From positions 248,001 through 312,000 of the forward strand of contig NZ_CP121689.1 of the NCBI RefSeq assembly GCF_038396615.1: a stretch of DNA of 64,000 nucleotides, given 5' to 3'. Positions within the stretch are counted from its first letter, which is position 1; every line of letters begins with the position of its first letter. The position numbers were made by a program, and so were the translations under genes. This DNA is from Thermatribacter velox. GTDB taxonomy: Bacteria > Atribacterota > Atribacteria > Atribacterales > Thermatribacteraceae. This document shows, piece after piece, positions 48,087 to 57,145 of this stretch. Under the pieces are notes generated by a model. That model searched no databases. It saw only the letters and a program-made list of their open reading frames with translations, and was not told the origin of the DNA.

Positions 48087-50858
48087 ATGCAAGAAAGTTT
48101 TAAAGTGGCTCGTGTTTTTTGTGAGTGGATGGAAAACCCTATGGGTATTGATGTGCCTAGGCCACGTTTTTCTTGGGTTTCAACGCATTATAGGCGTGGG
48201 AGAAGACAATCTGCTTATCAAGTTATCGTGGCTTCAGAAGTAGACTTGCTTAATGAAGAAAAAGCAGACTTTTGGAATAGTGGCAGGGTGATCTCGGAAA
48301 ATTCTTTTTGTATTTATGCGGGGCGAAATTTGCAAAGTGAAAAAGAATACTATTGGAGGGTCAAGGTTTGGGATGATCTTGGCTTCTGTAGTCAGTGGAG
48401 TTCGATAGGAAGCTTTGAGATGGGACTTTTGAATCCTGGAGATTGGGTGGCGAGATGGATTGTTTCCCCCGACAGAGAAGAAATTGCCCCTCTTTTTCGT
48501 AAGGTTTTTCATATCGAAAAATCGGTGAGAAGGGGCAGGATTTATGTGGCAGGGTTGGGTTATTGTGAAGTTTGGCTTAATGGAAAGCGTGTGGGTGATC
48601 GCGTGCTTGATCCTGGATGGACTGACTATGAAAAAATCATCCTTTATACAGTTTACGATGTAACTAGTTTTCTTCAGAAGGGCGAGAATGTAGTTGGAGT
48701 AATTTTAGGCCATGGTCGTTTTTCTCCGTCCGAAAAAGTGGTTAAGAAAAGCCCCAATCCTTTAAAGAAATATAGTGAAGTACCGACTTTAATTTTGCAG
48801 CTGCACATAGAGTTTAACGATGGAAGTAAAATGATTGTTTTGTCTGATGGGTCTTGGAAGGCGAGTAGAAGCCCCATCCTTTTTAACGACATCTATGATG
48901 GGGAGGTGTATGATGCTCGCCTTGAAGAAGAAGGTTGGAGTGAGCCCGGTTTCGACGATACAAAGTGGTACTTTGCTGAAGAAAACGATATGCCACCTCG
49001 TGGTAAGCTCCTTTCAGGCATGTTGTGTCCTCCTATTAAGCGAAACGGGGCTATTCAACCTGAGAGAATGCTTTCACCTTGTCCTGGTGTTTTTGTTTTT
49101 GATTTCGGGCAAAACTTTAGCGGTTGGATCCGCCTCAGAGTTTGCGGACCTCGTGGTAAGGAAATACGTATAAGGTATAGTGAACTTCTAGATTCCAAAG
49201 GAGGGATTAATACTCTACCAAATAGGGGAGCTTTAGCGACGGACGTGTATATCCTAAAAGGAGAAGGCTTGGAAATTTTTGAGCCTCGATTTACCTATCA
49301 TGGCTTTCGTTTTGTAGAGATAACTGGTTTTCCTGGAGTTCCGAGGCTGGAGGACGTTGAAGGTATTGTAGTCCATTCGGCAGTAGAGCCAAGAAGTCAT
49401 TTTATCACTTCTCATCCTTTGGTCAGTCGCATCCACTCCAATATACTCTGGAGTCAAAAGAGCAATTTAATGAGCATTCCTACCGATTGTCCTCAACGTG
49501 AAGAGCGTATGGGGTGGTTAGGAGACGCTCATTTGGTTGCTGAGGAGGCTTGCTTTAACTTCCAAATGATTAATTTTTACAGGAAGTGGTTCCAGGACAT
49601 GCGCGTAGCGCAAAATGAGGATGGGAGCCTTCCCGATGTTGTTCCACCATACTGGTCTTTGTATCCTGCTGATCCGGTTTGGGGTACTGCTTGTGTGATA
49701 ATCCCGTGGATAGTTTATTTATATTTTGGAGACAAGAGAGTTTTAGAAGAAAATTACCCTATGATGAGAAAATGGGTGGATTTTCTTTGTGCTTTCTACC
49801 GAGAGGGAGTTTTTGAGTTCGGTAAATATGGTGATTGGTGTCCTCCTTGGCATGTTGGTTCCATAGAGACTCCTCCTGAGCTAGTTTCTCACTGGTATTT
49901 TTACCAAGCTTTACTCCTTCTCTCACGTGTAGCCACAATACTCGGTGATGGAGAGAGTGCCAAGCAATATGTGAAGAGAGCGAAGAAGGTAGGCGAGGAT
50001 TTTAATCATGCTTTTTTGAAAGAAGATGGGTATGGAATAGAACAGAAAGAGTGGTGGGAGAGAATAAGTGGGCCTCTTGGGGTACTTGATAGTGAGAAGA
50101 AAAAGAGGCTAAAGAGAAATTTTGGAGTTTGGAGTCAAACGGCAAATGTTCTGGCGCTGGCTGGGGGGCTTGCTCCGCCAAGAGTACAGCGGAAGATTGT
50201 GCAGCGATTAGTTGAGGACATAACCGTAACTCATGGAGGGCATTTGAATACCGGCATTGTGGGAACCAAGTATATTTTAGATGTATTAACGGAATTTGGC
50301 CATCTTGAAACCGCTTTTCAACTTCTTGTCCAAGATTCTTATCCCAGTTGGGGGTACATGATTAAGGAAGGTGCTACCACCTTATGGGAAAGATGGGAAA
50401 AACTTACAGGAGAGGGTATGAATTCTCAAAATCACGTCATGTTCGGAAGTATTGACGCTTGGTTATACAAATACTTACTGGGAATCCAGCCTGATCCCGA
50501 AAACCCGGGATTTAAGCACTGTGTTATAAAGCCCCATTTGCCAAGAGATATTGATTTTGTTTCTGGTTTCGTAGCTACTCCTTTTGGGGAGCTTGAAGTA
50601 AGTTGGCAAAAAGTGGCAGATGGTTTATTGCATATCTGGATAGGCTTGCCTTTTAATACTACGGCTACTGTTTACTTTCCCAAGCTCTTTCCTTCAGACT
50701 ATATGGAGATTTTTGAAAACGATAAAAAAATTTGGACGAAGAGAGATTCTTGTGTCAATTCTGAAGAGATGGTTTTTTTGGAAGAGGAAGAACGTTATAT
50801 AGTTTTTCAGATCGGTTCTGGAAGTTATTTTTTCAAGGTATACCGGGTGAAGGAGTAA
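48087..50858 (+). CDS. GH78 alpha-L-rhamnosidase
   Basis: 923 aa cytoplasmic enzyme releasing terminal alpha-L-rhamnose. N-terminal domain ENPMGIDVPRPRFSWV near residue 12 and the RRQSAYQVIV segment; a carbohydrate-binding-like RIYVAGLGYCEVWLNGKRVG near 150; catalytic (alpha/alpha)6 domain from about 430 with DCPQREERMGWLGDAH near 467-482 carrying the catalytic acidic residues; WERWEKLTGEGMNSQNH near 768. ATG after AAGGAGGG. No signal peptide, so it acts on imported oligomers. Last gene of the operon. Confidence 0.93.
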   Translation: MQESFKVARVFCEWMENPMGIDVPRPRFSWVSTHYRRGRRQSAYQVIVASEVDLLNEEKADFWNSGRVISENSFCIYAGRNLQSEKEYYWRVKVWDDLGFCSQWSSIGSFEMGLLNPGDWVARWIVSPDREEIAPLFRKVFHIEKSVRRGRIYVAGLGYCEVWLNGKRVGDRVLDPGWTDYEKIILYTVYDVTSFLQKGENVVGVILGHGRFSPSEKVVKKSPNPLKKYSEVPTLILQLHIEFNDGSKMIVLSDGSWKASRSPILFNDIYDGEVYDARLEEEGWSEPGFDDTKWYFAEENDMPPRGKLLSGMLCPPIKRNGAIQPERMLSPCPGVFVFDFGQNFSGWIRLRVCGPRGKEIRIRYSELLDSKGGINTLPNRGALATDVYILKGEGLEIFEPRFTYHGFRFVEITGFPGVPRLEDVEGIVVHSAVEPRSHFITSHPLVSRIHSNILWSQKSNLMSIPTDCPQREERMGWLGDAHLVAEEACFNFQMINFYRKWFQDMRVAQNEDGSLPDVVPPYWSLYPADPVWGTACVIIPWIVYLYFGDKRVLEENYPMMRKWVDFLCAFYREGVFEFGKYGDWCPPWHVGSIETPPELVSHWYFYQALLLLSRVATILGDGESAKQYVKRAKKVGEDFNHAFLKEDGYGIEQKEWWERISGPLGVLDSEKKKRLKRNFGVWSQTANVLALAGGLAPPRVQRKIVQRLVEDITVTHGGHLNTGIVGTKYILDVLTEFGHLETAFQLLVQDSYPSWGYMIKEGATTLWERWEKLTGEGMNSQNHVMFGSIDAWLYKYLLGIQPDPENPGFKHCVIKPHLPRDIDFVSGFVATPFGELEVSWQKVADGLLHIWIGLPFNTTATVYFPKLFPSDYMEIFENDKKIWTKRDSCVNSEEMVFLEEEERYIVFQIGSGSYFFKVYRVKE

Positions 50859-50977
50859 AAAACGTAATGATACATCTTACTGAAGAGAATATAGAGGGTT
50901 TTGAGAGAGTCGCCTTTTCAAGGATTTTGCTTATTGCTTGTAAGTTTGCGAAGAACGGTTAAAGAGTTACCAGTTAA

Positions 50978-51067
50978 TAAAACGATTTAAATAAAATTTA
51001 AAAAGTACTGTTTATATTGACAAAAGGGAATATATAGTTAAAAATATAACTAAGGTAAATCGTTTTA
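50978..51067 (+). promoter_or_regulatory. promoter flanked by two LacI-type operators (copy of 40585 layout)
   Basis: Upstream operator TAAAACGATTTA (50978-50989), TTGACA (51017-51022), likely -10 TAAAAA (51039-51044), downstream operator TAAATCGTTTTA (51056-51067). CG centres are 78 bases apart, identical to the 40585-40674 region, and the downstream operator is base-for-base the same. Confidence 0.85.
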
Positions 51068-51083
51068 AGAAAGGGTAAGAAAC

Positions 51084-52091
51084 TTGCCGGTAACCATTAA
51101 AGACGTAGCTCGTTTAGCTGGAGTATCTCCAGCTACCGTTTCTTTGGTTTTAAGCGGAAAAGGCCAAGTTGCTGAGGCAACCCGAAAAAAAGTCCTGGAA
51201 GCAGCACGTAAGCTGGGTTATCGCCCCAATATCCTTGCTCGCCATTTGGTCAAGGGCAAAACCAATACCGTTCTTCTTTGCGCTTTCATCAGAGGGGAAA
51301 AACTTTCCACTTTTTACGGCAACCTGCTGAATAGTTTATTAACCGCTGTTTCTGCTCAGGGTTACTACCTGCAAATAGTGGTTAAAGGGGAATTTTATAA
51401 CGGACATCCCTTGGACAAACGAGAAGCTCTTTTGAATATTGCCCACAATCGGCTTTTTGAGGGATTGATTATTCTTTCTCACTGGCCAGTTCATTATTCA
51501 GAAGTCAGCGAGCTTGTGAAGGAAAAGTTTCCCTTTGTAGTGGTTAACCAGAGAGTAGAAGGAGATGGAGTGAGTTATGTTGATATAGACCACTACCAGG
51601 GAGCAAGGGAAGCAGTTGCCTACCTCATAAAAGAGGGTCACCGTCGTATTGCGCATATTCGTGGTCCGGAAGATCACCGCCATGCTGAAGAGAGGTACCG
51701 TGCCTATATGGATACCTTGCTTGAACACGGGATTGAGCTTCGCAAGGAGTATATAGCTTTCGGGAATTTTAGAAGATTGAGTGGTCGGGAAGCTATGGAG
51801 GAATTACTCAAGACCAACCCTCTACCTACTGCTCTTTTCGCTGCCAACGATAAGATGGCTATTGGAGCGTTGCAGGTAGCTAAAGAGAAAGGAATCAGAG
51901 TTCCTGATGATCTTGCTATTGTCGGTTTTGACGGGATCGAGGCAGTTAAGTATACAGATCCTCCCATTCCCACTGTGGAACAGCCCCTGGAAGAGCTGGG
52001 GAAAGAAGCGGCGGAGATTCTGGTAGGCAAGATTAAAGGGGGTGAGGCTAAGAGGGTAATCCTTCCGTGCAGGCTGAAAGTGTGGGATTGA
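51084..52091 (+). CDS. LacI-family transcriptional regulator of the rhamnosidase operon
   Basis: 335 aa. Helix-turn-helix and hinge TIKDVARLAGVSPATVSLVL at residues 4-23, KLGYRPNILARHLVKG, then the sensor domain (FEGLIILSHWPVHYSEVSEL, ALFAANDKMAIGALQVAKEK, LAIVGFDGIEAVKYTDPPIP). TTG start with a weak AAGGG site. Operators of one type flank both its own promoter and the promoter at 40625, so it probably represses itself and the 40718-50858 operon. Confidence 0.92.
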   Translation: MPVTIKDVARLAGVSPATVSLVLSGKGQVAEATRKKVLEAARKLGYRPNILARHLVKGKTNTVLLCAFIRGEKLSTFYGNLLNSLLTAVSAQGYYLQIVVKGEFYNGHPLDKREALLNIAHNRLFEGLIILSHWPVHYSEVSELVKEKFPFVVVNQRVEGDGVSYVDIDHYQGAREAVAYLIKEGHRRIAHIRGPEDHRHAEERYRAYMDTLLEHGIELRKEYIAFGNFRRLSGREAMEELLKTNPLPTALFAANDKMAIGALQVAKEKGIRVPDDLAIVGFDGIEAVKYTDPPIPTVEQPLEELGKEAAEILVGKIKGGEAKRVILPCRLKVWD

Positions 52092-52298
52092 TGAGGGAAG
52101 GTTATGTGATGGAGGTTTGTTTTTGCAAGAAGAGCAACCACACCATGGAGAAATAAGCCTCAAGACGTTATTTGGTAGTGTCGGATGGTTAAGTAGAAAG
52201 TAGAATGTACTGTTTCAAAGCAACATTTGATCCTGGTGGTGAAGGTATTGAGTATTTAGGGTAATTAGGAAAATTTAAAAATTAGGGAGGGGTATGTC

Positions 52299-54197
52299 AT
52301 GAGACAGAAAAGTTTGATTATTGTAAGTTTGGTGCTGGCGGTGATTTTTCTGGCTTCAGCTGCTTTTGCCCAGCTTCCAGCGGGACTATCACGAGGAGAA
52401 ACTCTTATTGTAGATCAACTGTCTCGCAGGGTAAGAATTCCTGGTAATTTCAATCTTTGGTCAGGTTGGAAAACGCCGGATCGAGGAATACAGCAACTCA
52501 TGCTTGAACCTTTGTGGATAGTAGATTATGCTACGGGTGAAGTAATCTCCGCTCTTGCTGCAGAGTTACCCATTTACAACTCTGATTTCACCCAGATGAC
52601 TATCAAACTTAGAGAAGGCATCTACTGGAGTGATGGAGTACCTATTACCGCTGATGACGTGGTATTTACTATTGACCTCCATGTACGTACCCCGGGTCTT
52701 CTTTATCACGGTCCCATGGCTGAGTTTGTGGACAAGGTTTACAAAACAGATGACCATACAGTAGTTGTGGAGCTCAAAGGTCCAAATTCCAGGTTTCACA
52801 CGCATTTTCTGGATAGATGGGGATGTTTGCGCATTATGCCCAAGCATGTTTTTGAAAAGATAGAAGATCCATTGGCCTTTGAGTTCAACCCGCCGGTGAG
52901 TTCTGGACCTTATGTCCTTTACGATTATGATCCGGCTGGTTTCTGGACTCTCTGGGAGCGCAGGGAAGATTGGGAGAGAACCCCTACCGGGATACTGTAT
53001 GGTGAACCCAAACCAAAATACGTGCTTGTGCGTGGATTTGAAGGAGAAGAAGCGAGAATTCTTGCTCAAGTGCGGCACGAACTAGACATGGCCCAGCATA
53101 CCCCCGAGGGCCTTCGGGCGGTTCTGGAAAAAAGCAACACGGTAAGAGCCTGGAGGAAAGAGTGGCCCTGGGTGGTAAACATTGATCCTTGCATTACTGG
53201 GATAATGTTTAACAACATGGTCGAGCCCTATGACAACAGGGAGGTTCGTTGGGCTCTGGTTCTGGCTATTAACATCGTCGATTACATGGCGATAGCTTTT
53301 GACCTGATGGCCCCAGTTAGCCCCATCCACCTTCCACCGGTTCCTGCTTACCGAGAAGCCTTTTTCGAACCTTTAGAAGGGTGGTTGAAAGAGTTTGAAC
53401 TCGACTTGGGGAACGGTGAAAAGTTTAAGCCTTATGACCCTGAAGTGCCTTTCAAGATAGCTCAGGCTGCCAAGGAACGAGGCTTCCCGGTTCCTGAAGA
53501 CCCCGAAGCCATTAAAGAACTTTTTGGCATCGGCTGGTGGAAATACGCTCCCGATGTTGCAGAGAAGCTCCTTAAGAAGAATGGTTTTAGCAGGGGTGAA
53601 GATGGAAAGTGGCGTTTGCCTGATGGATCTTTGTGGAAGGTTACTATTGTTTCCTCTCCGGACCCCACACACCATCACTTTAGAAATGCGACTGCTGTTG
53701 CTGAAGAGTGGAGGAAGTTTGGCATCGATGCAGAGGTGCTACCAACTGAAAACTATAATACCTTAGTATTCAATGGAGAATTTGAAGTTACGACCCAATG
53801 GCCTGCGGCTGAACCCTGGGGTGCAGGTGTAGATTTGTCAAGAACTCTTGATCCCTGGCACTCACGTTCTGTGGTACCTATTGGAGAGACGGTTGCTGTT
53901 GGCCCGGGTGGTGCTGCACGCTGGTCCAATCCAGAACTTGATAAGATCATAGAGAAGATGGAGATAACAGATCCCTTTGCAGACATTGAAACCACTCGTT
54001 TGCTGGGTATTGAGGCTTTGAAAATTGTAGTGAAAGAAATGCCAACCATCCCCACTTACGGCTATTGCGGTGCTGTGGCCTGGGATGAATACTACTGGAC
54101 CAACTATCCTGGCGCAGAAAATCCCTATACTCAGCCTTATCAGCACTGGCCGAACTTCAAGTATATGCTTCCTTTCTTAGAGAAAGCGAAGAAGTAA
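52299..54197 (+). CDS. family 5 extracellular solute-binding protein (oligopeptide/oligosaccharide type)
   Basis: 632 aa exported binding protein. Signal peptide SLIIVSLVLAVIFLASAAFA with cleavage near residue 25. SBP family 5 features: LREGIYWSDGVPITADDVVF near residue 100, PVSSGPYVLYDYDPAGFWTL near 200, VRWALVLAINIVDYMAIAFD near 315. ATG after GGGAGG. The Opp-type transporter ends in a GH3 glycosidase gene, so an oligosaccharide ligand, as in thermophile Opp-like sugar systems, is likelier than peptide (inference). No clear promoter or operator is visible in 52092-52298. Confidence 0.92.
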   Translation: MRQKSLIIVSLVLAVIFLASAAFAQLPAGLSRGETLIVDQLSRRVRIPGNFNLWSGWKTPDRGIQQLMLEPLWIVDYATGEVISALAAELPIYNSDFTQMTIKLREGIYWSDGVPITADDVVFTIDLHVRTPGLLYHGPMAEFVDKVYKTDDHTVVVELKGPNSRFHTHFLDRWGCLRIMPKHVFEKIEDPLAFEFNPPVSSGPYVLYDYDPAGFWTLWERREDWERTPTGILYGEPKPKYVLVRGFEGEEARILAQVRHELDMAQHTPEGLRAVLEKSNTVRAWRKEWPWVVNIDPCITGIMFNNMVEPYDNREVRWALVLAINIVDYMAIAFDLMAPVSPIHLPPVPAYREAFFEPLEGWLKEFELDLGNGEKFKPYDPEVPFKIAQAAKERGFPVPEDPEAIKELFGIGWWKYAPDVAEKLLKKNGFSRGEDGKWRLPDGSLWKVTIVSSPDPTHHHFRNATAVAEEWRKFGIDAEVLPTENYNTLVFNGEFEVTTQWPAAEPWGAGVDLSRTLDPWHSRSVVPIGETVAVGPGGAARWSNPELDKIIEKMEITDPFADIETTRLLGIEALKIVVKEMPTIPTYGYCGAVAWDEYYWTNYPGAENPYTQPYQHWPNFKYMLPFLEKAKK

Positions 54198-54215
54198 GTA
54201 GACTCAGTTGAGTTT

Positions 54216-54246
54216 GGGGGGTCTGGGGTTCTGTGCCGGACCCCCC
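54216..54246 (+). other. intergenic stem-loop between binding protein and permease genes
   Basis: GGGGGGTCTGG (54216-54226) pairs with CCGGACCCCCC (54236-54246), 11 bp with one G-U, 9-nt loop. It begins 18 bases after the binding-protein stop. No U-tract. Confidence 0.78.
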
Positions 54247-54261
54247 TGGGGAGGAAATGGG

Positions 54262-55266
54262 ATGCGATTTTTGAGAAGCTATCTTCTGCCACGGTTAATA
54301 CAGTATGTGCTGGTCGTTTTCTCAGGGATAACGGCGGTTTTCCTCATTCCGCGTTTAGCCGGCCAGGACCCAGTTCTGGAAATGATTGCTCAAATTCAAG
54401 TTCAAGGTAGTACGTTGGATCCCACAGCGGTCAAAAGTTTAACTGAAACACTTAGAGAGTTGTATGGTCTTAAAGGTACAATGTTTGAGCAGTACCTGAC
54501 CATGTGGAAAAGAGTGCTTCACTTTGATTTTGGTCCTTCTTTTTTCCAGTTTCCGACCCCAGTTTCTGACTTGCTCCGGATATACCTGCCCTGGACTCTG
54601 GGTCTTTTTCTAACCTCTACCGTGATAGCCTGGCTTCTGGGAAATATAGTTGGAGCTATTGCCGGATATTTTTCTCACCGAAGCTGGTCGAAAGCGCTTG
54701 ATACAGCAATTATGTTTGTACGACCAATTCCTCACTACATTTTTGGAGTTCTCCTGTTAATCCTTTTTGCTTATGCCTGGAGGATTTTTCCTCTTGGAGG
54801 GCTGGTGTTTGGGAGGAGAGTGGTTTTTAACCTTGCTTTGGTTGTGGCTGTTTTGAAACACTCCTTTTTACCGGCACTTACTTTAGTCATATTGGGTGGT
54901 GCAGCCTGGTTTCAGCAGATGAAGCTTTTGGTCCAGAATGTAAAAAGGGAGGACTTTGTTCAGTATGCACAGAGTGGAGGGATACGTGAGAAAACCCTTA
55001 TTTTCAGGTACATATTGCCCAATGCCATGCTTCCTCAGGTTACCCAACTTGCGTTACAGTTTGGGCAGGCCTTTAGTGGAACTCTAATAATAGAAATGGT
55101 TTTTTCCTATCCCGGCATGGGCCTTTTGCTTTATCGGTCAGTTACCAGAGGTGACTATAACCTGGTAATGGGTATCACAGTACTTTCTATCTTAACCATC
55201 ACCACTGCGGTTCTTTTGCTCGATTTGCTGTATCCACTTCTTGATCCTCGAATTCGGCACAGGTAG
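54262..55266 (+). CDS. Opp/Dpp-type ABC transporter permease B
   Basis: 334 aa inner-membrane permease. RFLRSYLLPRLIQYVLVVFS start, LRELYGLKGTMFEQYLTMWK near 68, FRYILPNAMLPQVTQLALQF near 248 (docking loop region), IEMVFSYPGMGLLLYRSVTR near 275. ATG 54262 follows GAGG; a longer frame from 54208 runs through the stem-loop and is rejected. Confidence 0.92.
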   Translation: MRFLRSYLLPRLIQYVLVVFSGITAVFLIPRLAGQDPVLEMIAQIQVQGSTLDPTAVKSLTETLRELYGLKGTMFEQYLTMWKRVLHFDFGPSFFQFPTPVSDLLRIYLPWTLGLFLTSTVIAWLLGNIVGAIAGYFSHRSWSKALDTAIMFVRPIPHYIFGVLLLILFAYAWRIFPLGGLVFGRRVVFNLALVVAVLKHSFLPALTLVILGGAAWFQQMKLLVQNVKREDFVQYAQSGGIREKTLIFRYILPNAMLPQVTQLALQFGQAFSGTLIIEMVFSYPGMGLLLYRSVTRGDYNLVMGITVLSILTITTAVLLLDLLYPLLDPRIRHR

Positions 55267-55278
55267 GAGAAGAAAACC

Positions 55279-56133
55279 ATGGTTTGGTTAAAAGAATTAT
55301 TTGGAGATTACCGTTTTACTGTGAGTTTTGTTTTGCTCTCTTTACTTTTAGCGCTGGCTGTGCTTTCCTTCTTTTCACCTTACGATCCTGTCCGCTGGCT
55401 TCAGGTTCCCAGAGACAAACCCCCTGCCTGGCCCCATATTCTGGGTACCAATTCCAAAGGTCAGGATGTGTTTTGGGAGGCTACCTTTGCTATTAGAAAT
55501 TCTCTGATAATTGCTTTCATCGCTGGTATAGTTTCACGGGTTGTAGCGGTGCTGGTTGGCTTTATAGCTGGCTACCGGGGTGGTCTTGTGGACCGAATGC
55601 TCATGGGTATTGCTGATGCACTGCTGGTTATACCTCTTTTCCTCATCCTGGTGATGATTGCCATGCTTTTGCGGGAAGCCATGACCCTGATAAACACTGG
55701 GTTGCTCCTTGCTTTCTTTGGTTGGGCTTGGGATGCACGAACCATCCGTTCCCAGATTTTAAGCCTGAGAGAGCGGGAATTTACTCAAACCTCCCTTCTT
55801 TCGGGTAATGGCACCTTGCCTCTGGTTACCAAAGAATATCTACCCTTTACTATTCCCTTGATACTCTCTACTCTGATTAACAACATTGCCTGGGCAATTG
55901 GCATGGAAATCGTTCTGGCCATCCTTGGTCTGGTCAGACTGGAGATACCTACCTTGGGAACTATGCTGAAGTGGGCTATAGATTACCAGGCAATGCTTCT
56001 TGGTCACTGGTGGTGGATATTGACTCCCCTGGTATTGACCGTATTTCTTCTGGTTGCTCTGTACCTTCTTTCGGTCAGTGTTAGTGAATACCTGGATCCC
56101 CGGGTGCGGATTCAGAGGATAGGGACACGGTGA
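55279..56133 (+). CDS. Opp/Dpp-type ABC transporter permease C
   Basis: 284 aa. LGTNSKGQDVFWEATFAIRN near residue 53, the LVDRMLMGIADALLVIPLFL segment near 102, REREFTQTSLLSGNGTLPLV docking region near 170, and the C-terminal LYLLSVSVSEYLDPRVR. Twelve bases after permease B, ATG behind AGGAG. Confidence 0.92.
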   Translation: MVWLKELFGDYRFTVSFVLLSLLLALAVLSFFSPYDPVRWLQVPRDKPPAWPHILGTNSKGQDVFWEATFAIRNSLIIAFIAGIVSRVVAVLVGFIAGYRGGLVDRMLMGIADALLVIPLFLILVMIAMLLREAMTLINTGLLLAFFGWAWDARTIRSQILSLREREFTQTSLLSGNGTLPLVTKEYLPFTIPLILSTLINNIAWAIGMEIVLAILGLVRLEIPTLGTMLKWAIDYQAMLLGHWWWILTPLVLTVFLLVALYLLSVSVSEYLDPRVRIQRIGTR

Positions 56134-56140
56134 AAGTAGA

Positions 56141-57145
56141 ATGAAAACCGTACTAAAAGCTGAAAACCTGCGGGCTTTTTATGTCCTTCAGGTTGCGGGA
56201 AGGAAAAAGGTGATTCAGGCAGTTAACGGTGTAAATCTGGATATTCAGGAAGACCAGGTTTATGGTATTGCCGGAGAGAGCGGATGCGGCAAGACGACTC
56301 TGCTTAAGGTTCTTTTTGCAAAAGCGGACCCGCCGCTTCAGATTTTTGAAGGGGCTGTTTACTACCGTGAAAATGATAGTTTGCTCAACGCTATAGAACT
56401 TGATTCTGAGCAGATGAGAAAACTTCGCTGGACTTACATTTCCTACATTCCTCAGGGCTCGATGAGCGTTTTTAACCCGGTGAAGAAGATAAAGTCCACT
56501 TTTCTGGATTTTTTGCAAAGTCATGTGCAAAACAGGGTGAAAAAAGAACTTCTTGCGCTTGCTGAGGAGCATTTAAGAAAACTGGGTCTTTATCCACGAC
56601 TTCTGGATGCCTATCCACACCAGCTTTCAGGAGGCATGCGGCAGCGAGTTTCCATAGCGCTTGCCACCTTGCTTAGCCCCCGGGTTATCCTTGCTGACGA
56701 GCCTACTACCGCTTTGGATGTAGTGGCGCAAAGGGCGGTGTTGCAGCTTCTTCAGGAGATACAGAAACAGCTCAAAAACACTATAGTCCTGGTTACTCAC
56801 GACATGGGCATTCATGCTAACATTGCCACCCATATGGTCATCATGTATGCTGGAAAAATTGTTGAGGAAGCTTCAACCGAAGAAATGTTTACCAATCCCT
56901 TTCATCCTTACACCCGTTACCTTATCAATTCCCTGCCCCGGATTGGTGACAAAAGAGTGAGAGAAAGTGCTCCCGGGAATCCACCTTCCCTGGTAGACCC
57001 ACCTCCTGGCTGCGCTTTTCATCCTCGCTGTCCAGAAGCCACAGAGCTTTGCAGCAGCAAACAACCCGATTTTGTGGAAGTAAGTGCTGGACACAAGGTA
57101 GCTTGTTGGTTGTACGGAGGAGCCAACCATGGGACCTTTACTTGA
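56141..57145 (+). CDS. Opp/Dpp-type ABC transporter ATPase D
   Basis: 334 aa ATPase. Walker A GESGCGKTT near residue 46, signature LSGGMRQRVSIALATLL near 161, Walker B VILADEPTTALD near 183, switch VTHDMGIHANIA near 217, and a C-terminal cysteine-rich tail (GCAFHPRCPEATELC near 292) typical of oligopeptide-type ATPases. Starts 7 bases after permease C and overlaps ATPase F by 17 bases. Confidence 0.93.
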   Translation: MKTVLKAENLRAFYVLQVAGRKKVIQAVNGVNLDIQEDQVYGIAGESGCGKTTLLKVLFAKADPPLQIFEGAVYYRENDSLLNAIELDSEQMRKLRWTYISYIPQGSMSVFNPVKKIKSTFLDFLQSHVQNRVKKELLALAEEHLRKLGLYPRLLDAYPHQLSGGMRQRVSIALATLLSPRVILADEPTTALDVVAQRAVLQLLQEIQKQLKNTIVLVTHDMGIHANIATHMVIMYAGKIVEEASTEEMFTNPFHPYTRYLINSLPRIGDKRVRESAPGNPPSLVDPPPGCAFHPRCPEATELCSSKQPDFVEVSAGHKVACWLYGGANHGTFT

